DNA of 64,000 bases, taken from NCBI RefSeq assembly GCF_003352085.1, contig NZ_CP025804.1:1426001-1490000 (forward strand), in the 5' to 3' direction. Both the position numbers and the translations under genes were made by a program. Origin of the DNA: Sulfitobacter sp. SK012. Its GTDB lineage: Bacteria > Pseudomonadota > Alphaproteobacteria > Rhodobacterales > Rhodobacteraceae. Positions 34,328 through 43,152 of this stretch are shown here, piece after piece (position 1 is the stretch's first letter; each line of letters starts with the position of its first letter). The notes under the pieces are model-generated. The model was not told the origin of the DNA and ran no database searches. It saw only the letters and a list, made by a program, of their open reading frames with translations.

Positions 34328-34612
34328 ATGGTGATTTTGAAACAAGCACGGGTAATTCTGGCCATTTTGAGTTGGGGAACTGTCTCAGTCGCGGGGACTT
34401 GTTTACCTCCAGTAGCACCCTTAATCCCGACCGATGCCGTTGATGTTGGGGCGTATGCTGACCTGTTGAGGCGCGACGCAGAGGCATACTTTCGCGATGT
34501 CGAGCAGTACTTCCGGTGCCAGGACCAGGAGCGACGGGAGGTGTTTGAGCAAGCACGGGAGGTCAGCGAAAATTATGCGCGCGTTTTGAAAATCCTGAGG
34601 AGTGGTAGTTAG
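34328..34612 (+). CDS. Small secreted hypothetical protein
   Basis: 94 residues with an N-terminal hydrophobic signal (ILAILSWGTVSVAG) and a highly charged, helical mature part (YFRDVEQYFRCQDQERREVF). Two cysteines remain in the mature chain. It is divergent from the virB block and of the type often found beside type IV secretion genes. No function is assigned; the RBS is weak. Confidence 0.55.
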   Translation: MVILKQARVILAILSWGTVSVAGTCLPPVAPLIPTDAVDVGAYADLLRRDAEAYFRDVEQYFRCQDQERREVFEQAREVSENYARVLKILRSGS

Positions 34613-34997
34613 GACGGGCTGCGTCGACGCAAGAGCGGCCACTCACAATCATGGCGGCGAAGGTCGCCACTGCGGACTTTCCCGACGTTGGAGTTTGGGC
34701 ATGTTGCTGACGCAGCATTTGTTCGTAGTTGCAGCGGGATGCGTTTTGCAGCGCAGCAAATTTCACCAAACCAGCCGTTCGGGGTGCAGGGATTGGCCCA
34801 ATCCTCGAACCAGCGATGACTTGTGTGACTATAGAGGGCTTAACGGCTTCGAGCAGGCCAGCTACTGAATGCAAAGCCCGTCTAATGTTACCTTTTTGCT
34901 ATGGAAATAAAGGAGTTTCGAAAGTGTTTTCACTTTGAGGCTCCTCGCATTCGTAAAGAACCGACACTGTTGGAGGTGTCTGACCAAGCTTTGATCT
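34613..34997. other. Gap with degenerate repeats
   Basis: 385 bp without a gene. GCGGCGAAGGTCGCCACTGC near 34650 is another copy of the degenerate repeat vocabulary. A small hairpin of GTGTTTTCAC type lies near 34925. Confidence 0.4.
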
Positions 34998-35168
34998 TCA
35001 ATCCACCATAAAGAAGATCGTCACGCCTGCTGCAACAAGCGCAATTGCTAGGATGCGCGCAGGCGTAATGGGGATAGAAACCGTGCCCAAAAAACGTGAT
35101 CTATCAAGCAACAAAATTGACCATCCGATGAAGAGGAAGACAACGAATGTGACTATCGGATTTATCAT
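34998..35168 (-). CDS. Small two-helix membrane protein
   Basis: 56 residues from ATG 35168 to TGA at 34998-35000. It has two strongly hydrophobic segments (IVTFVVFLFIGWSILLL and RILAIALVAAGVTIFFMV) separated by a short polar loop with DRSRF. A GAGGG lies about 11 bases upstream. It lies in a gap between the virB-side genes and the catabolic cluster. Function unknown; it may be a small stress or regulatory membrane protein. Confidence 0.5.
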   Translation of the reverse strand: MINPIVTFVVFLFIGWSILLLDRSRFLGTVSIPITPARILAIALVAAGVTIFFMVD

Positions 35169-35272
35169 CAGAAGAGGACCCTCAATGAAGCTTCTAATTG
35201 GGTAACCGAAGAGTTGATCATGATTCCATTAACCATTGGGCCTTTATACCATCTTCAAGGACTCTAGCCTTA

Positions 35273-36046
35273 TTAGCGCGCTAGCCACCCACCATCGACA
35301 GGCAATACGGCTCCATGGACGAATTCGGCAAGATCACTGGCGAGAAATGCAACTGGCCAGGCGATCTCCTCTGTCTTTCCCCATCGTGACGCTGGAATGC
35401 GAGCTATCAAACTTTCGCTGCGGGTAACGTCTTGTCGCAAAGCAGATGTGTTGTCAGTTGCCACATAACCTGGGGCAATTGCATTAACGTTGACGCCATG
35501 CCCGGCCCATTCATTGGCCAGCGCGCGCGTGAGTTGAGCGACGGCCCCTTTTGCGGCGGCATAACCGGGCACGAGAACACCGCCCTGAAATGACAGCACT
35601 GAGGCAATGTTGATGATTTTGCCATGACCGCGTTCCAGCATCTTCGAACCGAGCGCACGGCTGAGAAGAAAAACAGCGTCGAGGTTGACGGCCATGACCG
35701 CGTCCCAATCGTCAGTGCTATGGCTGGCGGCCTCATCGCGCCGGATGATGCCGGCATTGTTTACGAGGATATTGATCACAGCGCCATTTGCATCGATTTC
35801 TGCCAACATCGCCGCAATGGCATCACGATCAGACAGATCGCAGTCGACCGGCCTAAAAGATCCTCGAAGATCTTCGAAGTCCACTGCAAGGGTTTCAGCG
35901 TTTTGCGAGATCGTAGTACCGACGCCGATCACATCCGCACCGCATAGGGCAAGCACGCGGGCGATGGCAAGGCCAATGCCGCGGCTTGCTCCAGTAACGA
36001 GCGCTGTCTGTCCGCCGAGGTCGATAGAGAGGCCGGGCAAGGTCAC
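35273..36046 (-). CDS. SDR family oxidoreductase
   Basis: 257 residues from the GTG at 36046, which overlaps the upstream E3 stop by four bases (GTGA). A longer frame to 36172 would run backwards through the E3 gene and has no homology. Motifs: TGASRGIG, NNAG, S and YAAAK catalytic residues (SVLSFQGGVLVPGYAAAKGA). The C terminus VLPVDGGW is typical. It is the last gene of the leftward catabolic arm and probably oxidises a hydroxyl or reduces a keto group of an intermediate. Confidence 0.9.
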   Translation of the reverse strand: MTLPGLSIDLGGQTALVTGASRGIGLAIARVLALCGADVIGVGTTISQNAETLAVDFEDLRGSFRPVDCDLSDRDAIAAMLAEIDANGAVINILVNNAGIIRRDEAASHSTDDWDAVMAVNLDAVFLLSRALGSKMLERGHGKIINIASVLSFQGGVLVPGYAAAKGAVAQLTRALANEWAGHGVNVNAIAPGYVATDNTSALRQDVTRSESLIARIPASRWGKTEEIAWPVAFLASDLAEFVHGAVLPVDGGWLAR

Positions 36047-37422
36047 AGATCGGTCAGCGTGCCGAGGGCGCGTTCCGCCGCAAAGCCCACGGTTTCTGAA
36101 AGTGTCGGGTGCGCATGTACCGAGAGTGAAACGTCTTCGAGTGTTGCGCCCATTTCCATTGCAAGCACGCATTCTGCCAAAAGCTCACCAGCGTTGCGGC
36201 CCACGATAGTCGCGCCAAGCAGACGATGGGTTTCAGGGCAATAGACCAGCTTGGTCAGCCCATCGCCACCGCTCGACGCAAGGTTCCGTCCGCTCGCGGC
36301 CCAGGGAAAACTGGCAACCTTGTGCGGAATGCCCTGATCTTTTGCCTGCGCCTGTGTCAAGCCAGCCCAAGCAAGCTCGGGGCTGGTATAGGCGACCGAC
36401 GGGATGAGATCGGTATCCAATGCAGCGGCATGGCCCGAGGCGACTTCTGCGGCGACATGGCCTTGATGGGTGGCGCGGTGTGCCAGCATCGGGTTGCCGG
36501 TGACGTCACCAATGGCGAAAATTCCTGCGACATTCGTGCGGCAGGAAGCATCCACATTGATAACGCCTCGGTCGTCAATCTCGATACCTGCGGTCTTTGG
36601 GTCGACGAGGTTCCCGTTCGAGTAGCGACCGACAGCCTGAATGACAACATCCGCTTTGATGGTGCCCTCAAATCCACCTTCGCAGCTCAGCGTCAGGGCG
36701 GTTTTGGTGGCTTTGACCTCGGTCACTTTGGTGCCGGTGTGGATCGTGACACCCTCGGCCTCAAGCGCGGCCCGCAGGATCGCCACAGCCTCGGCATCAG
36801 CGCCGGGGGCAATCTGGTCCATAAATTCTATGACAGTCACCGTGCTGCCAAGTGCTGCATAGACCGTGGCCATTTCCAGCCCGATAATTCCGCCACCCAC
36901 AATCGCGAGGTTTTTTGGCACCTCACGCAATTCAAGCGCATCGGTGGAATCCCAGATGCGATCATCTTCGGGCCAGCCCGGTAGGCGCACAGGCGCAGAG
37001 CCGACCGCGATCACCACTTGATCGAAGGTCCAGATGTCGCCGTCGATATCCAAGCTGTTTTCACCGTCAAACCGGGCCGTTCCCCGAATGGTCTGCACCT
37101 TGCGCCGCTTGGCAAGGCCGACAAGGCCCGTTGTCAACTGAGCGACAATGTCGTCTTTCTTAGCGCGCAATTTGTCCAGATCGACCGAGACTTTGCCGGT
37201 TGAAATCCCCCAATCGTCCCCGTGACGGGCCCCGCGGATCACTTCGGCGGCGTGTAAAAGGGCCTTTGACGGGATGCAGCCGACGTTCAGACAGACCCCG
37301 CCAAGTGTGGCACGTGGATCGACCATAACGACATTGCGGCCCAAATCAGCGGCGCGAAAGGCGCAGGCGTAACCGCCCGGACCCGCGCCCAAAACAATAA
37401 GATCGGCGTGGTTGTCAGACAT
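36043..37422 (-). CDS. lpdA: Dihydrolipoyl dehydrogenase (E3)
   Basis: 459 residues. FAD motif GAGPGGYACA at residues 12-21, redox disulfide GGVCLNVGCIPSK, NAD motif GGGIIGLE, and the C-terminal catalytic His-Glu pair in SVHAHPTLSE. It reoxidises lipoyl groups of the 2-oxoacid dehydrogenase complex encoded upstream and passes electrons to NAD. It starts 11 bp after the catalytic E2 gene. Confidence 0.95.
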   Translation of the reverse strand: MSDNHADLIVLGAGPGGYACAFRAADLGRNVVMVDPRATLGGVCLNVGCIPSKALLHAAEVIRGARHGDDWGISTGKVSVDLDKLRAKKDDIVAQLTTGLVGLAKRRKVQTIRGTARFDGENSLDIDGDIWTFDQVVIAVGSAPVRLPGWPEDDRIWDSTDALELREVPKNLAIVGGGIIGLEMATVYAALGSTVTVIEFMDQIAPGADAEAVAILRAALEAEGVTIHTGTKVTEVKATKTALTLSCEGGFEGTIKADVVIQAVGRYSNGNLVDPKTAGIEIDDRGVINVDASCRTNVAGIFAIGDVTGNPMLAHRATHQGHVAAEVASGHAAALDTDLIPSVAYTSPELAWAGLTQAQAKDQGIPHKVASFPWAASGRNLASSGGDGLTKLVYCPETHRLLGATIVGRNAGELLAECVLAMEMGATLEDVSLSVHAHPTLSETVGFAAERALGTLTDL

Positions 37423-37433
37423 CTGCAGCCCCC

Positions 37434-38312
37434 TCAGATCATGATCCGGCGCGGATCAGCGATCAATCCGGCTAGGTAGGTGACGAAACGTGCCGCATCA
37501 GCACCGTTGATGACACGGTGATCGTAACTCAGATCAAACGGAACCATCGGCACAGGGCGCGGCATGTCGCCCTCCCAGACCGTGATGGTTTCGGTGCGGG
37601 TGATGCCCAAAATGGCGACCTCGGGTGGATTGACGATTGGCGTAAAGCCGATGCCGCCGATACCGCCCAAATTGGTGATCGTCATCGACGCACCGCCCAT
37701 TTCATCCGGCCCGATTTTGCGGGTTTGCGCACGGGACGCGAGATCGGCGATGTCTGCTGCAATCTGCCAAAGCCCTTTACGGTCAACGTCGCGCAGAACG
37801 GGAACCATCAGGCCATGCGCCGTGTCCACTGCAATGCCGATGTGAACGTAGTCCTTGAGCGTCAGCGATTTGCCATCAGGCGAAAGCGACGCATTGAACC
37901 GTGGAAATTCACGCAAAGCCCGCGCCAGCGCCTTGGCCTGAAACGCAAGTGCAGTCAGCTTGACACCACGCGCTTGGGCTTCGTTTTTCAATTCTTTGCG
38001 CAGCGCCTCGATGGCCGTGACATCGGCGCGATCATGATGTGTGACCTGCGGGATCAGCGCGTTGGCGGCCCCCAGATTGGCGGCAGCCACCTGCGCAAAG
38101 CGGCTCATCGGTTCTTCGGTGACGGGGCCGAACTGGCTGTGATCCACGTCCCAATATGAGGTGTCGCCCGCAGGTCCTGCGGCGGGCTTCCCACCCTCCA
38201 GATCCTCGCGCGCGATGGATGTGCGGCCGAGATCCTTGGCAAGTTTTTCAAGATCAATGCCTTTTTGGCGCGCGAGGGCGCGAACCGAAGGTGGTGCGAT
38301 AATGTCGCTCAT
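37434..38312 (-). CDS. 2-oxoacid dehydrogenase E2 catalytic subunit lacking a lipoyl domain
   Basis: 292 residues from the ATG at 38312 (AAGGGGA upstream). It contains only a peripheral-subunit-binding domain (about 7-40, PPSVRALARQKGIDLEKLAK) and the acyltransferase domain (about 70-292). The active-site motif is DHRVINGADAARF; Asn in place of Asp also occurs in characterised E2s. Normal E2 proteins begin with one to three lipoyl domains, which here are carried by a separate gene (39769-41088). Together they form a split E2. It transfers the acyl group to CoA. Confidence 0.9.
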   Translation of the reverse strand: MSDIIAPPSVRALARQKGIDLEKLAKDLGRTSIAREDLEGGKPAAGPAGDTSYWDVDHSQFGPVTEEPMSRFAQVAAANLGAANALIPQVTHHDRADVTAIEALRKELKNEAQARGVKLTALAFQAKALARALREFPRFNASLSPDGKSLTLKDYVHIGIAVDTAHGLMVPVLRDVDRKGLWQIAADIADLASRAQTRKIGPDEMGGASMTITNLGGIGGIGFTPIVNPPEVAILGITRTETITVWEGDMPRPVPMVPFDLSYDHRVINGADAARFVTYLAGLIADPRRIMI

Positions 38313-38322
38313 ACCTGTCCCC

Positions 38323-39753
38323 TTACCAACTGGCCGAAATGTATTGTGTTTCCATAAATTCAAGCATGCCTTCGTGCCCGCCTTCGCGGCCAAGGCCCGA
38401 TTGTTTGACCCCGCCAAAAGGGGCTGCGGGGTCGGACACAAGACCACGGTTCAGGCCGACCATGCCGTATTCAAGGCGTTCGCAGACCTGAAGGGCGCGT
38501 TTGAAATCCTCGGAAAAGACATAGGCGACAAGGCCGTATTCGGTGTCATTGGCTCGCGCGATGACCTCTTCTTGATCCTTGAAGGTCTGGATTGCCGCGA
38601 CCGGGCCGAAAATTTCGTCGCGCACGCAGTCTGCATCTTCGGACACGTTCGACAGGACTGTTGGCGGATAGTAAAAACCCTTGCCTTCGGGCGGGGTGCC
38701 ACCACATTCGATCTTCGCGCCTTTTGCCACGGCATCTGCGACAAATTCTGCAACCTTGTCGCGCGTATCAGCATTCACAAGCGGACCGACATCGACGCTT
38801 GGGTCCGTGCCATCGCCAACCTTGAGCGCGGACATGCGTGCGCTCAGTTGCTTGGTGAACTCATCTGCGATGCTCTCATGCACATAGATGCGGTTGGCGG
38901 CGGTGCAGGCTTCGCCAAGGTTGCGCATCTTGGCCAGCATCGTGCCTTCGATGGCTGTTTCCATGTCGGCGTCTTCAAGAACGACAACAGGGGCGTTGCC
39001 GCCCAGTTCCATTGCGGGCTTGAGAACTTGATCGGAAGCACTTTTCAAGAGCTTCTGACCGACACCCGTAGAGCCGGTAAAGCTGACCACGCGCACACGC
39101 GGATCGTGCAGCATATGGTCGACCAATGATCCGGTCTTGCGGCTTGGCAGGACGTTGACGAGGCCTGCAGGAACCCCGGCCTCTTCAAGAAGCGGCATCA
39201 ACGCCAACATGGTCAGCGGGGTTTCAGATGCGGGTTTGATAATCACGCCGCAGCCTGCGGCAAGCGCGGGCGCAATTTTACGAGTGCCCATCGCGGCGGG
39301 GTAATTCCAAGGCGTGACCAGCACCGCCAGGCCCGCCGGTTTGTGTTGCACCACAATACGCGCACCCGAAGACGGGGCATGGGTGATCATCCCGTCGGCG
39401 CGCACGGCCTCTTCGGCAAACCAGCGGAAAAATTCGGCGGCATAAGTCGCCTCGCCCATCGCATCTGCGCTGGCTTTGCCGTTTTCGAGCGTCATCATAT
39501 GGGCAAATTCGTCAAGCCGTGAGGTCATCAGTTCCCACGCCTTGCGCAAGACTTCGGAGCGCTGGCGCGGCGTGCGTGCGGCCCAGTCTTTCATTGCGGC
39601 TTCGGCAGCGTCCAGTGCCGCATCTGCATCGGCAATATCAGCGGAGGCGACAGAGGCAAGAACCTCTTCGGTGGCGGGGTTGATAACATCGAAACGCTCG
39701 CCCGAGGTTCCCTTTGTCCATGTGCCGTTGATGTAGAGATCGGTATATTTCAT
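38323..39753 (-). CDS. NAD(P)-dependent aldehyde dehydrogenase, succinate-semialdehyde type
   Basis: 476 residues from the ATG at 39753 (GGAG upstream); an in-frame TTG at 39765 is less likely. The family motifs are FTGSTGVGQ, the general-base Glu in MELGGNAP, nucleophile Cys in EACTAANR, and the C-terminal FGGVKQSGLGREGG. It resembles GabD-like enzymes that oxidise succinate semialdehyde and other small aldehydes. It is inserted between the two halves of the split E2 in an otherwise tight operon, so an aldehyde is likely an intermediate of the pathway. Confidence 0.92.
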   Translation of the reverse strand: MKYTDLYINGTWTKGTSGERFDVINPATEEVLASVASADIADADAALDAAEAAMKDWAARTPRQRSEVLRKAWELMTSRLDEFAHMMTLENGKASADAMGEATYAAEFFRWFAEEAVRADGMITHAPSSGARIVVQHKPAGLAVLVTPWNYPAAMGTRKIAPALAAGCGVIIKPASETPLTMLALMPLLEEAGVPAGLVNVLPSRKTGSLVDHMLHDPRVRVVSFTGSTGVGQKLLKSASDQVLKPAMELGGNAPVVVLEDADMETAIEGTMLAKMRNLGEACTAANRIYVHESIADEFTKQLSARMSALKVGDGTDPSVDVGPLVNADTRDKVAEFVADAVAKGAKIECGGTPPEGKGFYYPPTVLSNVSEDADCVRDEIFGPVAAIQTFKDQEEVIARANDTEYGLVAYVFSEDFKRALQVCERLEYGMVGLNRGLVSDPAAPFGGVKQSGLGREGGHEGMLEFMETQYISASW

Positions 39754-39768
39754 GGGTGTCTCCAAGAC

Positions 39769-41088
39769 TTAAAGCAGGTGGCGGAGCGGCTGCTCCATGC
39801 GGCCTGAAAATTCTGATAAAAGGCTGATAGCGGCGCTGGCGGACAAGTGATGGCCCGCACATTCGAGCGTGATGGAAAGCCCGCCTTTTGCCTGTGTTAG
39901 CGTGAGAACAGGCGCATTTTCCGCACCAAGGTTGACAGTGCTGACACGGCTCATGCGCAGATCGCGCAGGATAAGGTCTGGTGCGGTGTCGTCCTCGGCC
40001 TCAACGATAGAACTGAACGCACCGGCGGGCACCTGATAGGCGCGGCTTTGCCCGAAGCTTTCGACCATAATGATTGCCGTTTCATGGCCAAGGCTTGCGG
40101 CAGCAAGACCTGCGAGCACGGCATTTGCGTCTTTCAGACCTGCGTTTTCTGCGGCCCACAGAGCAAATTCAGAGAACCCGTCTGTAGGTACTTCCGCCGT
40201 GAGGCGGTGGGACGGTGCTGCGGCGGTTTCCACTGTCTGCGCGGGCAATGCCCGAAGGACCTCAAGATCCGCGACATGGAAGGGCTGGGGATGTCCGGCC
40301 TCTACAAGACGGTTTAGATCCAGCCCCTGTTCCAACGCCAACCGCCGCGCTTTGGGCGAGGCGAGGATACGACCATCGGCTGATTTGACTGTCGGTTTTG
40401 TGGGGGGGGCTTTGCTGACCTGCTTGGCTGTTGGCGCGGATTTTTGTTCGTCTTTCGCCTCGGCTTTTGGCGTTTGATCAGGCGTCGTGGCTGGTTTTGA
40501 TATAGCGCCATCCGCCATGCTGCGCTGCACCGGATTGGTAGGCTTTTCAGCAGAAATAATTGCGATGGTTTCCCCGACCGGGGCGGATTCGGTTGCTTCG
40601 GCCAGCAATGCCGCAACGAAACCATCGGCCCCTGCCTCGACTTCCATTGTCGCCTTGTCGGTTTCCACTTCGAACAGAATGTCACCCGCAGCGACTGGAT
40701 CGCCAAGCCCCTTGTGCCAGGCCACAATCACACCTGTATCCTGTGCCATACCAAGCGCGGGCATGATGACGGCTTTGCCCTCTGGCAACGGCGCATCATC
40801 AGGGGCGTCCGTATCAACAGGGGAGTGCGCAACGGCACCGCTGCTTTCGGCGGTCTCGGACACAAGGGCGATCACCTGACCCACGGGCACGTCTGCGCCA
40901 GCGTCGGCCTGCACATCTGTCAGATAGCCATCGGCAGGGGATTCAACCTCCATCGTGGCCTTGTCGGTTTCTACCTCGAACAGTGCGTCACCCGCTTTGA
41001 CCGGATCACCAGTAGATTTGAGCCAACTGACGATCTTGCCGGTGTCCTGGGCCATGCCGAGGGCGGGCATGATGACCTCATGCGGCAT
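39769..41088 (-). CDS. Double-lipoyl E2-like protein with degenerate acyltransferase domain
   Basis: 439 residues. Two lipoyl domains (1-78 and 106-180) each carry the lipoylation site ETDKATMEVE (K43, K145). A charged linker and a peripheral-subunit-binding domain (about 238-280, ILASPKARRLALEQGLDLNR) follow, then about 150 residues that align with an E2 acyltransferase end. The active-site HxxxDG is replaced by GHHLSASAA near residue 412, so catalysis should be lost; the terminal MEQPLRHLL still matches E2s. It probably acts as swinging-arm carrier and scaffold, with catalysis by the separate E2 at 37434-38312. It overlaps E1b by 11 bp. Confidence 0.88.
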   Translation of the reverse strand: MPHEVIMPALGMAQDTGKIVSWLKSTGDPVKAGDALFEVETDKATMEVESPADGYLTDVQADAGADVPVGQVIALVSETAESSGAVAHSPVDTDAPDDAPLPEGKAVIMPALGMAQDTGVIVAWHKGLGDPVAAGDILFEVETDKATMEVEAGADGFVAALLAEATESAPVGETIAIISAEKPTNPVQRSMADGAISKPATTPDQTPKAEAKDEQKSAPTAKQVSKAPPTKPTVKSADGRILASPKARRLALEQGLDLNRLVEAGHPQPFHVADLEVLRALPAQTVETAAAPSHRLTAEVPTDGFSEFALWAAENAGLKDANAVLAGLAAASLGHETAIIMVESFGQSRAYQVPAGAFSSIVEAEDDTAPDLILRDLRMSRVSTVNLGAENAPVLTLTQAKGGLSITLECAGHHLSASAAISLLSEFSGRMEQPLRHLL

Positions 41089-42073
41089 GGATCATCTCCC
41101 CCGACATGAGTCTGCGCGCAGTCTCGGCCACGCCTTCGGGTGTCGGTACGGTGATGTCCTCAAGGGCGGGCGAAAAGGGAATAGGCACATCCATCGCCCC
41201 CATGCGCACCACAGGCGCATCGAGATGATAGAATGCCTTTTCATTGATCCGGCTCGCAATTTCACCCGTGATGCCATAGCTCTGGTGCCCCTCGTCCACG
41301 ACGATGACGCGGGAAGTTTTCTTGGCTGACGCGATCAGCGTGTTTTCGTCCAGCGGCACAATCGTGCGCGGATCAATCACTTCGGCCTCGATCCCTTCTT
41401 TCGCCAATATCTCGGCGGCAGCTTCGCAGACCTGCACCATCGAGGACGTCGCGATGAGGGTGATATCGCTGCCCGCGCGTTTGATGTTGGCCTCTCCGAA
41501 GGGGATCAGAAATTCCTCCTCGGGGACCGGTGCCTTGTCCTGATACATCAGCTTGTCTTCAAAGATCACGACCGGATTGTTGTCGCGGATGGCCGTTTTC
41601 AACAGGCCCTTGGCCTCATAGGCAGACGATGGCATCGCCACCTTGAGGCCGGGAATATGCGCGACCAAGGCATGCAGTGATTGGGAGTGCTGCGCGGCAG
41701 AGCGGCGGGTTGCACCCATATTGGTGCGCAGCACCAGTGGCGCGCTCATCTTGCCACCTGACATATAGTGCGTCTTGGCAGCCTGATTGCACAATTGATC
41801 CATGATCAGGTAAATGAAGTCGCCAAACATCAGGTCTACAACAGGGCGTGTGCCTGTCATCGCGGCACCCACGGCAAGGCCCATGAAACCGGGCTCGGCG
41901 ATGGGTGTGTCAACGACGCGTTCAGTGCCGAACTCTTCGACAAGGCCGCTCAGGATTTTGAACGGTGTGCCCGCCTCGGCCACATCTTCGCCGATGATGA
42001 ACACGGTGTCATCGCGGCGCATCTCTTCGGCCAATGCTTCGTTGACCGCTTGGGACAGGGTAATTTCTCGCAT
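41078..42073 (-). CDS. 2-oxoacid dehydrogenase E1 beta subunit
   Basis: 331 residues from the ATG at 42073 (GAGGAG upstream). Landmarks are GEDVAEAGTPFKI, DTPIAEPGFMGLAVGAAM, the TPP-side YQDKAPVP region and the transketolase C-terminal domain (EVIDPRTIVPLDE, GHQSYGITGEI). It forms the alpha2-beta2 E1 with the upstream gene. The closest families are pyruvate, acetoin and branched-chain dehydrogenases; the sequence does not decide between them. Confidence 0.93.
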   Translation of the reverse strand: MREITLSQAVNEALAEEMRRDDTVFIIGEDVAEAGTPFKILSGLVEEFGTERVVDTPIAEPGFMGLAVGAAMTGTRPVVDLMFGDFIYLIMDQLCNQAAKTHYMSGGKMSAPLVLRTNMGATRRSAAQHSQSLHALVAHIPGLKVAMPSSAYEAKGLLKTAIRDNNPVVIFEDKLMYQDKAPVPEEEFLIPFGEANIKRAGSDITLIATSSMVQVCEAAAEILAKEGIEAEVIDPRTIVPLDENTLIASAKKTSRVIVVDEGHQSYGITGEIASRINEKAFYHLDAPVVRMGAMDVPIPFSPALEDITVPTPEGVAETARRLMSGEMIHAA

Positions 42074-42083
42074 ATTGTTCTCC

Positions 42084-43079
42084 TCAGGCCAGCGCGTGTT
42101 TGACGTCTGTAAAGACGTGCATATCGACTTCGGATTCATCGGGGTAAGCGGCGGCCTCGGCATAGGCGACGGCGTCTTCTGCGTCTTTTTTGATCTCGGC
42201 GTTCATCGCTTCGATCTCGTCCTCGGACGCGATGCCCTGTTCTACCAGCCAGCCGCGAAACTTGATGATCGGATCGCGGTTTTCTTTCCAGTCTTTTTCT
42301 TCTTCCTTGGAGCGGTAGTATTCGCGGTTGATGTCGCCAACGTGGTGGCCGTGATAGCGATAGGTCATCAGTTCCATAAAGAACGGACCTTCGCCTTTGC
42401 GGGCGCGGGCAACCAGATCTTGCGTCAACTCGTTGACCGCCAGAACGTCCTGTCCGTCGATCTGATGCGCCTCAATGCCGAAGGCCTCTGCACGTGCGGT
42501 GATTGAACCGGCAGCAATTTCTTCGGTTTTGGTGTATTCGGAATAGCCGTTGTTTTCGCAGGCATAGATAACAGGCAGGTGCCAAAGTGCTGCCATGTTC
42601 ATGACCTCATACAACAGACCTTGTGCTGTGGCCCCGTCGCCAAAGAAACAAACGGTCACATCGTCCTTGCCCAACAATTTTGCCGTGAAGGCCGAGCCCG
42701 TGGCGATCCCCATGGAGCCGCCGACGATGGCGTTGGCCCCCAGATTGCCATTGGATTGATCCGCGATATGCATCGAGCCACCCTTGCCACGGCAATAGCC
42801 TTCTTCCTTGCCCAGAAGTTCGCAGAACATTTCTTTGAAATTCGCTCCCTTGGCGACACAGTGGCCGTGGCCACGGTGCGTTGAGGTGATCTTGTCCGTC
42901 ACCTTAAGCGCCTCGCAGATTCCCACAGCAACCGCTTCCTCGCCGGAATACATGTGGGTCAACCCTGGCATCTTGGCCGAGAGGTAAAGCTGGTTGGCGT
43001 TATCCTCGAACGAGCGGATGCGCACCATCTGGCGATACATACGCAGATAATCTTCGGTATTTGTCTTTGTTTTGGCCAT
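42084..43079 (-). CDS. TPP-dependent 2-oxoacid (acetoin-like) dehydrogenase E1 alpha subunit
   Basis: 331 residues. The TPP motif is GDGATAQG ending in CENNGYSE. STHRGHGHCVAKGA and GKGGSMHIAD are classic E1a stretches, and the phosphorylation-loop equivalent TYRYHGHHVGD carries the conserved histidines. It decarboxylates a 2-oxoacid or cleaves an acetoin-like diketone and reductively acylates the lipoyl carrier. It starts 73 bp after the M24 gene stop and is 11 bp from E1b. Confidence 0.93.
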   Translation of the reverse strand: MAKTKTNTEDYLRMYRQMVRIRSFEDNANQLYLSAKMPGLTHMYSGEEAVAVGICEALKVTDKITSTHRGHGHCVAKGANFKEMFCELLGKEEGYCRGKGGSMHIADQSNGNLGANAIVGGSMGIATGSAFTAKLLGKDDVTVCFFGDGATAQGLLYEVMNMAALWHLPVIYACENNGYSEYTKTEEIAAGSITARAEAFGIEAHQIDGQDVLAVNELTQDLVARARKGEGPFFMELMTYRYHGHHVGDINREYYRSKEEEKDWKENRDPIIKFRGWLVEQGIASEDEIEAMNAEIKKDAEDAVAYAEAAAYPDESEVDMHVFTDVKHALA

Positions 43080-43152
43080 GATATCCTCTTAGACGGTGGG
43101 TTCGGCTCCGCCTTGCGCAGGGAGAAAACGCATGGCAGAGCTTTGTCGCCGA

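Noticed and set aside
36226..36984. A 252-codon plus-strand frame within the E3 gene
   Set aside because: Antisense of dihydrolipoyl dehydrogenase, whose frame is intact from start to stop.
38161..39129. A 322-codon plus-strand frame across the catalytic E2 and aldehyde dehydrogenase genes
   Set aside because: Long only because of GC bias; both genes on the minus strand carry complete motifs and RBSs.
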